Below, one piece after another: positions 1 through 6,896 of a stretch of DNA of 14,123 nucleotides (position 1 is its first letter; every line of letters starts with the position of its first letter). The stretch lies in NCBI GenBank assembly GCA_003233535.1, contig QIMA01000556.1, forward strand, positions 1 to 14,123. Direction: 5' to 3'. This DNA comes from Rhodanobacteraceae bacterium. Its GTDB lineage: Bacteria > Pseudomonadota > Gammaproteobacteria > Xanthomonadales > SZUA-5. The translations under genes were made by a program, and so were the position numbers. Under the pieces are notes generated by a model. It made no database searches, was not told the origin of the DNA, and saw nothing but the letters and a program-made list of their open reading frames with translations.

Positions 1-1122
1 ACTGACTTCCTCGGTCAAGATTCTAGTTTTGGCGGATTAAGCCTGAATCTGGACGCGACAGCAACCGAGTCTGCGGGAGAGAAATTGGTCGACCTAGACG
101 CGTTGCTAGCGTCGGGTAGTGAGGACAAAGCCGAAGGTTTGCCAACGCTGTCTGTGCTCGATGCGCACCTGCCGCCAACCCCGGCAGCTTCTCAAGAGCC
201 GGTAGCGGACGAACTAAGCGAACTGCCAGACCTGGATTCTTGGTCTCTGGAACCGCTGCCCGGGGAGGAGGCGAGCCTACCGCTTGCAGGACCGCCTAAG
301 GCGAGCGAAACGCTCACTAAACGTGTGCAGCCGGTGCCCGAACCTACAACCAGTCTAGAGGACTTGAGTCTCAGCTTTGATGACTTGGGCCTGGTGCCTT
401 TGGAGGGTGAACAAGCACCGCCGCCAATGGTTAGGCGTTCGCCCCCGGCGCCCGCCGTGAAAGTGCCGTCCGCGCGGCCGCCAGCAACACCGCGAAAACC
501 GTCGCCTGCCGCTGCTGCACCAGCTCCCGCTCCCGCCCCCGCCGCAAGCTCGGCAGGTCCCCGAAAGATCGTCATACTCGGCGCATCAATCGGCGGTCCC
601 GACTCAATTCGAGACTTCCTGTCACGGCTGAATACAGACCTGCACGGCGCCTTTATTTTGGTCCAGCACATGGGCGCTGAATTCTTGGATCTAATGGCGC
701 AGCAGCTAGATCGAGTGTCTCCGCTTGCGGTGAATCTGGCGCGCCACGGCCACGCGATCAGGGAGGGTGAGGTTGTCATTGCCCCGGTTGGGCAACGCCT
801 ACGCATCGACGAAGACTGCAAGCTGGACTTGTCGGCTGATGCTGGACCGACCGCCTACAGTCCATCGATTGACCAAGTGCTCTCAGATTCACTCGAGCGC
901 TGGGGCGCCGATCGACTCCTGGTGATTATTTTTAGCGGTATGGCGTCTGATGCCGTGGAGGGTTCAAAACAGCTGGCCGCGGCCGGAACGCCGATTTGGG
1001 CACAAGACCCCGCTAGCTGCGTAATCAGCTCCATGGTCGACGGCGTAGTTGCGGCCAAAGTGGTTAATTTTATTGGTTCCCCGGAGCAGTTGGCCGAACA
1101 AGCCAACCGGTTGCTGGCGTGA
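1..1122 (+). CDS. chpB: CheB-type protein-glutamate methylesterase, ChpB-like (5' partial)
   Basis: Likely methylesterase that removes methyl groups from the Pil-Chp chemoreceptor (PilJ type) in the system controlling twitching motility. The frame is open from base 1 with no stop, so the gene probably starts outside the window. An internal TTG at 85 behind GGGAGAG (75-81) is a weaker alternative start. Counting from base 1, residues 1-150 are acidic and low in structure, with recurring Leu/Asp clusters. Residues about 150-184 are a Pro/Ala linker, and the catalytic domain runs from about 188 to the end. The CheB triad is visible: Ser196 in GASIGG, His223 in VQHM and Asp317 in SGMASDA. The AQDPASC segment is also typical of CheB. 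No receiver domain is seen in the visible part; P. aeruginosa ChpB likewise lacks one. The next gene is a CheW-like protein 18 bp downstream, as in chpB-chpC. The family call is firm; the ChpB assignment rests on context. Confidence 0.85.
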   Translation, partial: TDFLGQDSSFGGLSLNLDATATESAGEKLVDLDALLASGSEDKAEGLPTLSVLDAHLPPTPAASQEPVADELSELPDLDSWSLEPLPGEEASLPLAGPPKASETLTKRVQPVPEPTTSLEDLSLSFDDLGLVPLEGEQAPPPMVRRSPPAPAVKVPSARPPATPRKPSPAAAAPAPAPAPAASSAGPRKIVILGASIGGPDSIRDFLSRLNTDLHGAFILVQHMGAEFLDLMAQQLDRVSPLAVNLARHGHAIREGEVVIAPVGQRLRIDEDCKLDLSADAGPTAYSPSIDQVLSDSLERWGADRLLVIIFSGMASDAVEGSKQLAAAGTPIWAQDPASCVISSMVDGVVAAKVVNFIGSPEQLAEQANRLLA

Positions 1123-1140
1123 AGGTTAAGGACACACGGC

Positions 1141-1614
1141 ATGCTTGAAAATCGCGAAATTCGAGGCCTGATGATTCTAGTCTCAAACGGACGAGTGCTG
1201 ATGCCGAATGCCTCCGTGGCCGAGGTCATCACTTACGCAGACCCGGAGCGCGTTCCCAATGCGCCCGATTGGTTGCTCGGTAAAGTCAGTTGGCGCGGCT
1301 GGCGAATTCCACTAATTTCTTTCTCCTTGATGGCGGGAATGGCCCTAGAAGAGCGCACCAGTGGTGCCAAAGTCGCTGTGGTTAAGGCGCTGGATAACCC
1401 ACTGAAACTGCCCTATATCGGCATGCTGACACAAGGCTTTCCGCGATTGACTTCGATCAGCCCGGATATTCTCGTTCCCAACTTGGATTTCACCGCCGAG
1501 CGACCTGGCGTGCTGGTCAATCTGATGGTTCGCGATGATCAAGTGGTGATCCCAGATATGTCCGCGATTGAGTCCTCGATCAACGAGGCGATCGACGCTG
1601 AGGAGCTTGTTTAA
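1141..1614 (+). CDS. chpC: CheW-like chemotaxis adaptor, ChpC-like
   Basis: Small soluble CheW-domain protein of 157 residues, expected to link a chemoreceptor to the CheA-type kinase ChpA of the type IV pilus chemosensory system. The CheW fold is suggested by the N-terminal hydrophobic strand, the segment WLLGKVSWRGWRIPLISF at residues 44-61 (equivalent to the G-x-x-x-x-R-G-x-x-x-P-x-x-x-x CheW core), and the later strands IGML and VLVNLMV. The length is close to that of Pseudomonas ChpC. The ATG start is supported by TAAGGA at 1127-1132 with an 8-base spacer. It lies 18 bp after the CheB-type gene, so the two are probably co-transcribed. It is the last chemosensory gene; the next frame is holA after a 180-base gap. 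Similarity to CheW is moderate, as is usual for this divergent subgroup. Confidence 0.8.
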   Translation: MLENREIRGLMILVSNGRVLMPNASVAEVITYADPERVPNAPDWLLGKVSWRGWRIPLISFSLMAGMALEERTSGAKVAVVKALDNPLKLPYIGMLTQGFPRLTSISPDILVPNLDFTAERPGVLVNLMVRDDQVVIPDMSAIESSINEAIDAEELV

Positions 1615-1635
1615 GCTCGCCGTTGGTAGTGAAGG

Positions 1636-1701
1636 TTCGTAGATAGCGCATCGTCGGCGATGCACGAAGGCAACGGCCGTCGCCAGCGCTAGCTCCTTCG
1701 T
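1636..1701 (+). other. Two mutually exclusive hairpins in the chpC-holA gap
   Basis: The 180-base gap 1615-1794 holds no convincing gene. Hairpin A pairs GCATCG (1648-1653) with CGATGC (1658-1663) around TCGG. It can be extended by TTCGT (1636-1640) with ACGAA (1664-1668) across a 7-base bulge. Hairpin B pairs ACGAAGG (1664-1670) with CCTTCGT (1695-1701) over a 24-base loop. The ACGAA strand is shared, so A and B compete. No U-run follows either, so a classical terminator is not supported. It could be a processed end of the chp transcript, an attenuator-like leader, or a decayed repeat. Confidence 0.4.
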
Positions 1702-1794
1702 CATCCCGACCGCTCCGGCAGTCGCCATAGATCGATTATGCTACCGGGATGTTAACGTCATCGTTGGGAAAAAGCGGCCCGTCAGCTCATCGCC

Positions 1795-2835
1795 ATGAAC
1801 AGCCAAACCAAACCCGAAGTGGTCATCCAGCGCCCAGAATCGCTACTCGGCAAGCCTTGTTTGATTGCCGGCAGTGACATTGTGCGCGTACAGGAGTGTG
1901 CTGACGCGCTGAGAACGGCGGCGCGCGGGGCTGGTTATGACCAAGTCGAAAGAATCGATGCGGCCGATAAGAAGTTCGATTGGGATGAACTAAAGGCGGT
2001 TTGCGTCAGCCCCGGACTGTTTGCCAGTAAACGCGTGATAGATCTGCGCTTGGCCCAGGCAAAGCTCCCCGTTGCCGGCGCAAAGGTGCTGATTGAAGTA
2101 TTGGAAGCAGCAGACCCGGATCTGCAGTGGATCGTTAGTCTGACCGAGTGGAGCCGCAAGGCCGAGCGGGAATCGTGGATAAAGCCGATCGCGCGCGACG
2201 GTCACATCGTTCCGTTATGGCCATTGAAGCAAAACGAACTGCCCGCTTGGGTTAGCAAGCAGGCCAGAAAGCGCGGCCTGGAAATCGATCAACAGGCAAT
2301 AGAACTGTTGCTGTGGCGTACTGAGGGTAACCTGCTGGCTACGGTAATGGAGTTGGATAAGCTCGCCTTGGCCAAACCCGACAGCCGTTGGGACGCAGCC
2401 AAACTCAGCGAGTATGTCGCCGATAGCGCTCGTTTTGACGTCTTTAAACTGATCGACGAGAGCATTTACGGCAACGCTGCGAAAATGCGCAGAGTGTTGC
2501 GAGCCCTAAAGGCAGAAGGCGAAGCGCCCGCTCGTTTGGTTTTTTGGATCGCGCGGCAGATCCAGCTAATGCACGAGTTATCGCTGCAGGTGGCCCAGGG
2601 TGGCCCCGTGGATAGCTGGCTCAAGATGCGCCAAGTCTACCCACCAAGAACGGCCGCTTACCAGCGAGCGGCCGGGCGACATACGTCTGAACAGTGGGAG
2701 CAACTGTGGATCGATGTTGGCGACTTGGACCGGTTGAGTAAGGGCCGCGGCCTAGGCTCGCCCTGGGTCGCACTGGAACGCTTGTTGTTGCGGGTGGCGC
2801 TCAGTGATCAGGATGGGAAGCGCTTTGCCGCCTAA
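1795..2835 (+). CDS. holA: DNA polymerase III subunit delta
   Basis: Delta subunit of the clamp-loader complex, which opens the beta sliding clamp and helps load it on primed DNA in the cytoplasm. The 346-residue length matches the E. coli protein (343). Recognisable blocks in order are the early strand CLIAGSDIVRVQECADALR (22-40), LFASKRVIDLRL (75-86), the EGNLLATVMELDKLAL helix of domain II (177-192), the FDVFKLIDESIYG segment (214-226) and the C-terminal collar helix starting LRALKAEGEAPARLVFWI (236-252). The ATG at 1795 is the first ATG after an in-frame stop at 1753. It has no clear Shine-Dalgarno, and the N-terminus is a few residues unlike usual HolA, so the start is uncertain. The 3' end overlaps nadD. 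In many relatives lptE and leuS precede holA; here a chemosensory gene does. Confidence 0.93.
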   Translation: MNSQTKPEVVIQRPESLLGKPCLIAGSDIVRVQECADALRTAARGAGYDQVERIDAADKKFDWDELKAVCVSPGLFASKRVIDLRLAQAKLPVAGAKVLIEVLEAADPDLQWIVSLTEWSRKAERESWIKPIARDGHIVPLWPLKQNELPAWVSKQARKRGLEIDQQAIELLLWRTEGNLLATVMELDKLALAKPDSRWDAAKLSEYVADSARFDVFKLIDESIYGNAAKMRRVLRALKAEGEAPARLVFWIARQIQLMHELSLQVAQGGPVDSWLKMRQVYPPRTAAYQRAAGRHTSEQWEQLWIDVGDLDRLSKGRGLGSPWVALERLLLRVALSDQDGKRFAA

Positions 2836-3469
2836 TGATGCTGAACCGATCGCGCTGCTGGGCGGGAGCTTTGATCCGATACACCACGGCCATCTACGCG
2901 CAGCGCTCGATGCCGCCACCGCCCTAGGTGTACGTCAGGTGACCCTGTTGCCGGCCAACGTGCCGGCCTTGCGCGACCCGCTTAGCGCTAGCGCTGAACA
3001 ACGTTTGGCCATGCTCAAGCTGGCAGTCGGTGACGATCCGTTACTTGCCATTGATGGCTGTGAGATCGCCCGTAGCGGAGCGACCTATACCGCAAAAACC
3101 CTGCGCGGCATGCGTCAGCGCTGGCCCGACCGGCCGATCATCTTCCTACTCGGGGCCGACGCATTTTCGCGTTTAACGCAGTGGCAAGACTGGCAAAGCC
3201 TGCTAAGTCTTGCGCACCTGGGCGTACTAACTCGACCAGGGCAAGCACTATGCGCTCCCGCAGATGCGCACTTCATGGCTCAGCGCTGCGATGCTCCGGC
3301 TCTGCTAACCACGCGCCCCCAGGGCAACTGGTGTTCTATCACAGTGACGCCACTGGCGATTTCGGCCACGGCCATACGTTCGCTCATAGCCGAGCGGCTG
3401 TCGCCCCGGTTTCTACTCCCGGATACCGTTTTGGACTACATCAATCGTCACGGAATCTACCGGCGCTAG
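2813..3469 (+). CDS. nadD: Nicotinate-nucleotide adenylyltransferase
   Basis: Transfers AMP from ATP to nicotinate mononucleotide, giving deamido-NAD, in the final steps of NAD synthesis in the cytoplasm. With the ATG at 2813 the protein has 218 residues (E. coli 213). The nucleotidyltransferase signature GGSFDPIHHGHL is at residues 17-28. ISATAIRSLI (183-192) is the C-terminal ISxTxIR motif, and the protein ends in the typical DYINRHGIYR. The usual PPH after the second strand is replaced by VPALR, a modest deviation. Start choice is ambiguous: GTG 2804, ATG 2813 and TTG 2825 are all in frame. GGTGG before GTG 2804 and GGGAAG before TTG 2825 are possible ribosome sites. All three overlap the end of holA, which implies translational coupling. 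Function is certain; the start is not. Confidence 0.93.
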   Translation: MGSALPPNDAEPIALLGGSFDPIHHGHLRAALDAATALGVRQVTLLPANVPALRDPLSASAEQRLAMLKLAVGDDPLLAIDGCEIARSGATYTAKTLRGMRQRWPDRPIIFLLGADAFSRLTQWQDWQSLLSLAHLGVLTRPGQALCAPADAHFMAQRCDAPALLTTRPQGNWCSITVTPLAISATAIRSLIAERLSPRFLLPDTVLDYINRHGIYRR

Positions 3470-3613
3470 CGGGCTGACAAACGCCACTGCGCGTGCGCCA
3501 CTGAGGTGCAGATTGCTTACACTTGCACCAACCCAAGCTACGGGCAGACAATGCTACTTGCGCTGTGCGCATTCGTACGCAAGGAAAAACCCATCTGTGA
3601 AGAGGAATTTTAG
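3470..3613 (+). promoter_or_regulatory. nadD-rsfS gap with inverted repeat, possible promoter region
   Basis: This 144-base gap holds no gene. It contains an inverted repeat GGTGCA (3505-3510) / TGCACC (3524-3529) and a pair of short direct repeats GCCACTG near 3483 and 3497. A GACAAT hexamer (3547-3552) lies 18 bases after TTGCAC (3523-3528). That would be a weak sigma70-type promoter overlapping the inverted repeat. The match is poor, so treat it as a candidate only. Confidence 0.2.
3601..3606 (+). promoter_or_regulatory. Shine-Dalgarno fixing the TTG start of rsfS
   Basis: AGAGGA at 3601-3606 lies 7 bases before the TTG at 3614. It is one of the best ribosome-binding sites in the window, and it supports the unusual TTG initiation codon and the long N-terminus of RsfS. 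Confidence 0.6.
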
Positions 3614-4099
3614 TTGACTGCCAACGAACCTGTGACACCCGCGTTAGACGGCACGCCCCTCACGCACACAGACTCGGTCTCCGATCGGGTCAGTCGATCA
3701 CTTCCCTCACGAACCCGGTCTAAACCGACAGCAGCAGCCGATCCAACGGTGCGGCTGCGCGATGTCGTGGTCGATAAGCTGGACGCGATGAAGGCTAAGG
3801 AACTGTGCGTAATAGACGTGCGTGGCCGCACCAGCGTGACCGACTTCTTGGTCATTGCCAGCGGCACCTCCACCCGCCACGTGAAGGCCATGGCCCAGGA
3901 TGTCGTCGAGGCGGCTAAAACCATCGACGTGCCGCCGCTGGGTGTTGAGGGTGAGCGCGAGGCCGAATGGGTGCTCGTCGACTTGGGTGACGTGGTCGTC
4001 CACTTGATGCTGCCGCGTACCCGCGATTTTTATGGGCTGGAGCGCATGTGGGAATTGGACGTGCCGCACAGCGAAAGCCACGAGTTGGCCAACGCGTGA
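3614..4099 (+). CDS. rsfS: Ribosomal silencing factor RsfS (DUF143), N-terminally extended
   Basis: Binds uL14 on the 50S subunit and blocks joining with 30S, lowering translation when nutrients are limiting. The RsfS domain covers about residues 46-147. It includes VIDVRGRTSVTDFLVIASGT (66-85) and, further on, GEREAEWVLVDLGDVVVHLM (113-132), both highly typical. The protein has 161 residues from the TTG, against about 105 in E. coli. The extra N-terminus of about 45 residues is rich in Thr, Ser and Pro and looks disordered. A GTG at 3749 just before the domain is an alternative start, but the TTG has the better ribosome site. It follows nadD by 144 bp and precedes rlmH by 26 bp, the usual order for this gene. 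The C-terminal tail after the domain is short and polar. Confidence 0.92.
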   Translation: MTANEPVTPALDGTPLTHTDSVSDRVSRSLPSRTRSKPTAAADPTVRLRDVVVDKLDAMKAKELCVIDVRGRTSVTDFLVIASGTSTRHVKAMAQDVVEAAKTIDVPPLGVEGEREAEWVLVDLGDVVVHLMLPRTRDFYGLERMWELDVPHSESHELANA

Positions 4100-4125
4100 G
4101 TGCAGCTAGTGTCTTCTTGTAGTCG

Positions 4126-4593
4126 ATGCGCGCTTGGCTGCTAGCGATCAGTGACCGCGCTCCAGACTGGGCTGAGGCGGGCTACCAAGACTATATAGGA
4201 CGCCTGCGTACGCGCCTGGACCTGCGCTATAAAGCGCTCAAACTGGCCCGGCGCGGCAAGGGTCTGAGCGATGCACAGGCGCGCAAGGACGAGAGCGGAC
4301 GACTGCTCGCCAAAGTGCCGGATGGTGCGTGGCGGGTCGCATTGGATCGCTCAGGAAAAGCCTGGAGCAGCGAGGACTTGGCGCGCCAGTTGGAACGCTG
4401 GCACATCGACAGTCGCACGCCCTGTTTTTTGATTGGTGGGCCGGACGGCATCCTGCCTACCGATCTAGCTCAGTGTGAACAGCGCTGGTCGCTGGGCGCA
4501 CTAACCTTGCCCCACGCGCTGGCGCGGGTAGTGGTCGCAGAACAGCTTTATCGGGCGCACTGCATCTTGGATAACCACCCCTACCATCGTTGA
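4126..4593 (+). CDS. rlmH: 23S rRNA (pseudouridine1915-N3)-methyltransferase RlmH
   Basis: SPOUT-class methyltransferase that uses S-adenosylmethionine to methylate N3 of pseudouridine 1915 in helix 69 of 23S rRNA on assembled 70S ribosomes. The length of 155 residues equals the E. coli protein. The knot that binds the cofactor is visible as FLIGGPDG (101-108), ALTLPH (125-130) and VAEQLYRA (137-144). The C-terminal NHPYHR (150-155) is the catalytic tail; E. coli has one further Glu that is absent here. The ATG at 4126 follows an in-frame TAG at 4120, so no longer form is possible. No Shine-Dalgarno is seen in the 26-base gap after rsfS. Translation may depend on coupling to rsfS. Confidence 0.96.
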   Translation: MRAWLLAISDRAPDWAEAGYQDYIGRLRTRLDLRYKALKLARRGKGLSDAQARKDESGRLLAKVPDGAWRVALDRSGKAWSSEDLARQLERWHIDSRTPCFLIGGPDGILPTDLAQCEQRWSLGALTLPHALARVVVAEQLYRAHCILDNHPYHR

Positions 4594-4607
4594 ACGCACG
4601 GTGCGTT
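4593..4607 (+). repeat. Short palindrome over the rlmH stop
   Basis: AACGCAC (4593-4599) and GTGCGTT (4601-4607) form a perfect 7+7 inverted repeat around a single G, beginning in the last base of the rlmH stop codon. It could be an operator-like site or a small hairpin. No U-run follows. Confidence 0.35.
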
Positions 4608-4751
4608 AACCCGCCGCTAATAGCAGCTCTGATAGCGTTGCCGATTGCCGGTGCTGGTTACGCAGGGCAGGGCAACTGCGTGGACGACCAACGAACTGAA
4701 CTTCTACTGCTGGCGGCAATATCGGTCGCACCGCAATTTTCGGATATTCGT

Positions 4752-5372
4752 ATGACTGTAGCCAAATTAATGCTGGCGTCCGCCTCGTCGCGGCGCGCTG
4801 ATCTATTGCGCGGCGCTGGATACGAATTCCAAACGCATGCCGTCGATTTGATCGAGCAGCCTGCAGTAAGCGAAACCGCGCTGGACTATGGACGCCGTAT
4901 CGCCCTGGAAAAAGCCCAGGCCGCGTTCGCAACCGTCGACCAAAATGGTTCTTGGGTGGTGTTGGGCGCCGACACCGAAGTGGTGATGGGGCGGCGGGTT
5001 TACGGCAAGCCTAGCGATCGTCAGCAGGCGGCCGAGATGTTGCGCAGTCTAAGCGGCAGACGCCATCGCGTCATTTCCGCGGTAGCGTTCGTAAACCGCG
5101 AACGTACACTGGTGATCGAAACTCAAACGCGGGTACAGTTTCGGACTCTCCACGACCAGGAAATTGACGCCTATGTTGCCTCGAAGGAGCCGTTCGGCAA
5201 GGCCGGTGCTTACGCTCTGCAAGGCAAAGGGGCGCTGTTGGTCAGCAGGATTAGCGGCTCCTACACCGGCGTGGTGGGGTTACCCCTGTACGAGACTACC
5301 CAGGCGCTCGCTGGGTTTGCTATCAAACCCACTTGGCTGAATCTGGAAAACCTGCCAGCCGCCACGCCATAA
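4752..5372 (+). CDS. maf: Maf-type nucleoside triphosphate pyrophosphatase (YhdE-like dTTPase/UTPase)
   Basis: Hydrolyses dTTP, UTP and probably modified pyrimidine triphosphates to monophosphate and pyrophosphate. This is a house-cleaning role in the cytoplasm and is linked to septation in some bacteria. With the ATG at 4752 it has 206 residues, the normal family length. Motifs are LASASSRR (8-15), GADT with Asp74, the GKP loop (85-87), KAGAYALQGKG (150-160) and GSYTGVVGLPL (169-179). The pattern fits the YhdE branch rather than YceF. The same frame is open upstream to a TTG at 4590, which overlaps the rlmH stop. That would add 54 residues that do not belong to Maf. The ribosome site before 4752 is weak (GGA at 4742). 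rng follows 39 bp later. Confidence 0.93.
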   Translation: MTVAKLMLASASSRRADLLRGAGYEFQTHAVDLIEQPAVSETALDYGRRIALEKAQAAFATVDQNGSWVVLGADTEVVMGRRVYGKPSDRQQAAEMLRSLSGRRHRVISAVAFVNRERTLVIETQTRVQFRTLHDQEIDAYVASKEPFGKAGAYALQGKGALLVSRISGSYTGVVGLPLYETTQALAGFAIKPTWLNLENLPAATP

Positions 5373-5401
5373 GCGGCTTTGCCAACCACCTTTCGTTCCA
5401 C

Positions 5402-5406
5402 GGGAG
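5402..5406 (+). promoter_or_regulatory. Shine-Dalgarno fixing the ATG start of rng
   Basis: GGGAG at 5402-5406 sits 5 bases before the ATG at 5412. The open frame reaches back to a TTG at 5379, but the extra 11 codons have no family counterpart and contain this ribosome site. Confidence 0.6.
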
Positions 5407-5411
5407 ATCAT

Positions 5412-6896
5412 ATGAGTGAAGAAATTCTGATCAACGTCACGCCGCGGGAAACGCGGGTCGCGTTGATCGAGAATGGGATGCTGCAAGAAATCCTAATCGA
5501 ACGCGCGAGTCGGTTGGGATATGTCGGCAACATTTACAAGGGACGAGTCTCGCGGGTGATGCCCGGCATGCAGGCCGCCTTCGTCGAAATTGGCTTGGAG
5601 CGAACCGCGTTCTTACACGCATCGGATTTGCATCAGCCGGTTCCCACAGCCGATGAGACTGACGAGAACGGCGAGGTTGTGCCGCCGTCACCGGCGCTGA
5701 TTACGGAACTGGTCAGTGAGGGGCAGGAAATCATCGTCCAGGTGGTTAAGGATCCGATCGGCAGCAAGGGCGCCCGGCTGACCGCGCACTTGTCGATTCC
5801 CTCGCGCTATTTGGTGTTGCTTTCCGAGCACAAGAGCCTGGGTATCTCGGTACGCATCGAAGACGAAGAAGAGCGCACTCGTTTGCGCGAGCTGATGCAG
5901 GGCTTGGCCAGCGAATCGCCCTATGGCTACATCGTTCGGACCAATGCTGAAAGCGTCGAGTCCGATGCGTTGGCATCTGACTTGGCCTACCTGGATAGAT
6001 TGTGGACCGTGGTTCGTGGGCGGATGTCTAGTGCCGGCGCGGGCGAATGCATCTATGAAGACCTGCCACTTTCGCTGCGATCGCTGCGCGATCAGATGCG
6101 CGTGCAGGTAGAAAAGGTGCGTATCGATTCACGCGAGACCCTAGATAAAGCGCGGCGCTTTTCCGCCCAGTTCTTGCCCGATCTAGCCGATCGCATTGAG
6201 CATTATCCGGGCGAACGCCCGCTGTTCGATCTGTACGGTGTGGAGGATGAAATCCAGCGTGCGTTGGAGCTCAACGCGCCGCTCAAGTCCGGCGGTCACC
6301 TGACCATTGAGCAGACCGAAGCGATGACCACCATCGACGTCAACACTGGCGGCTTTCTCGGTCATCGCAATTTGGAAGAGACGGTCTATAAGACCAATTT
6401 GGAAGCTGCGCAGGCCATCGCCAGGCAGCTGCGGCTGCGCAATCTGGGCGGCATTATCATTATTGATTTCATCGACATGATGGTTGATGAGCACCGTCGG
6501 CAGGTGCTGCGTACCCTAGAAAAGGCGCTGACCAAGGATCACGCAAAGACCACGACCTATGATTTCTCCCCGCTAGGATTGGTGGAAATGACACGCAAAC
6601 GGACCACCGATAGCCTGCAGCGACAGCTGTGCACGCCCTGTCAGAGCTGTTCGGGAAAGGGACGGATTAAGTCCGTTGAAACCATGATCTACGAGATTTT
6701 TCGCGAGATCACCCGTGCGGTGCGTCAGTTTGAGTCGGCCAGTTTGATGGTGGTTGCTTCTACCCAGGTGGTGAATCGCATCGTCGACGAAGAGTCGGCA
6801 GCGGTGGCCGATCTGGAAACCTTCGTTGGCAAGCCCATCCGCTTCCAGGGCGAGGATCAGTATTCGATGGAGCAGTACGACGTGGTGCTCCTGTAG
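5412..6896 (+). CDS. rng: Ribonuclease G
   Basis: Endoribonuclease that matures the 5' end of 16S rRNA and cuts some mRNAs; it acts in the cytoplasm. The protein has 494 residues (E. coli RNase G 489). It begins MSEEILINVTPRETRVA, carries an S1 RNA-binding domain at about 35-125 (NIYKGRVSRVMPGMQAAFVE near its start), and then the 5'-sensor and DNase I-like catalytic region. The Mg-binding aspartates are Asp309 in TIDVNTG and Asp352 in IIDFIDM, spaced as Asp303 and Asp346 in RNase E. The zinc-link cysteines are in CTPCQSC at 407-413. There is no long C-terminal scaffold, so it is RNase G and not RNase E. It follows maf by 39 bp, the usual order. Its TAG stop is the first codon of the left arm of a large palindrome, which is unusual. 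Confidence 0.96.
   Translation: MSEEILINVTPRETRVALIENGMLQEILIERASRLGYVGNIYKGRVSRVMPGMQAAFVEIGLERTAFLHASDLHQPVPTADETDENGEVVPPSPALITELVSEGQEIIVQVVKDPIGSKGARLTAHLSIPSRYLVLLSEHKSLGISVRIEDEEERTRLRELMQGLASESPYGYIVRTNAESVESDALASDLAYLDRLWTVVRGRMSSAGAGECIYEDLPLSLRSLRDQMRVQVEKVRIDSRETLDKARRFSAQFLPDLADRIEHYPGERPLFDLYGVEDEIQRALELNAPLKSGGHLTIEQTEAMTTIDVNTGGFLGHRNLEETVYKTNLEAAQAIARQLRLRNLGGIIIIDFIDMMVDEHRRQVLRTLEKALTKDHAKTTTYDFSPLGLVEMTRKRTTDSLQRQLCTPCQSCSGKGRIKSVETMIYEIFREITRAVRQFESASLMVVASTQVVNRIVDEESAAVADLETFVGKPIRFQGEDQYSMEQYDVVLL

Noticed and set aside
85..87. TTG as the true start of the CheB-type gene
   Set aside because: The same frame is open to base 1 and the upstream residues have the same acidic, Leu/Asp-rich character, so the gene most likely begins outside the window.
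192..821. Reverse-strand frame of 209 codons over chpB
   Set aside because: Its sequence is Gly/Ala/Ser/Arg-rich, mirroring the Pro/Ala linker of the sense gene, and it has no family features.
1615..1794. Rho-independent terminator after chpC
   Set aside because: Stems are present but no run of T follows any of them.
3181..3477. Second + strand frame of 98 codons inside nadD
   Set aside because: It is a shadow frame within a conserved gene, without a ribosome site or recognisable motif.
5379..5411. Longer rng frame from a TTG
   Set aside because: The extra codons contain the Shine-Dalgarno for the ATG at 5412 and have no counterpart in RNase G.
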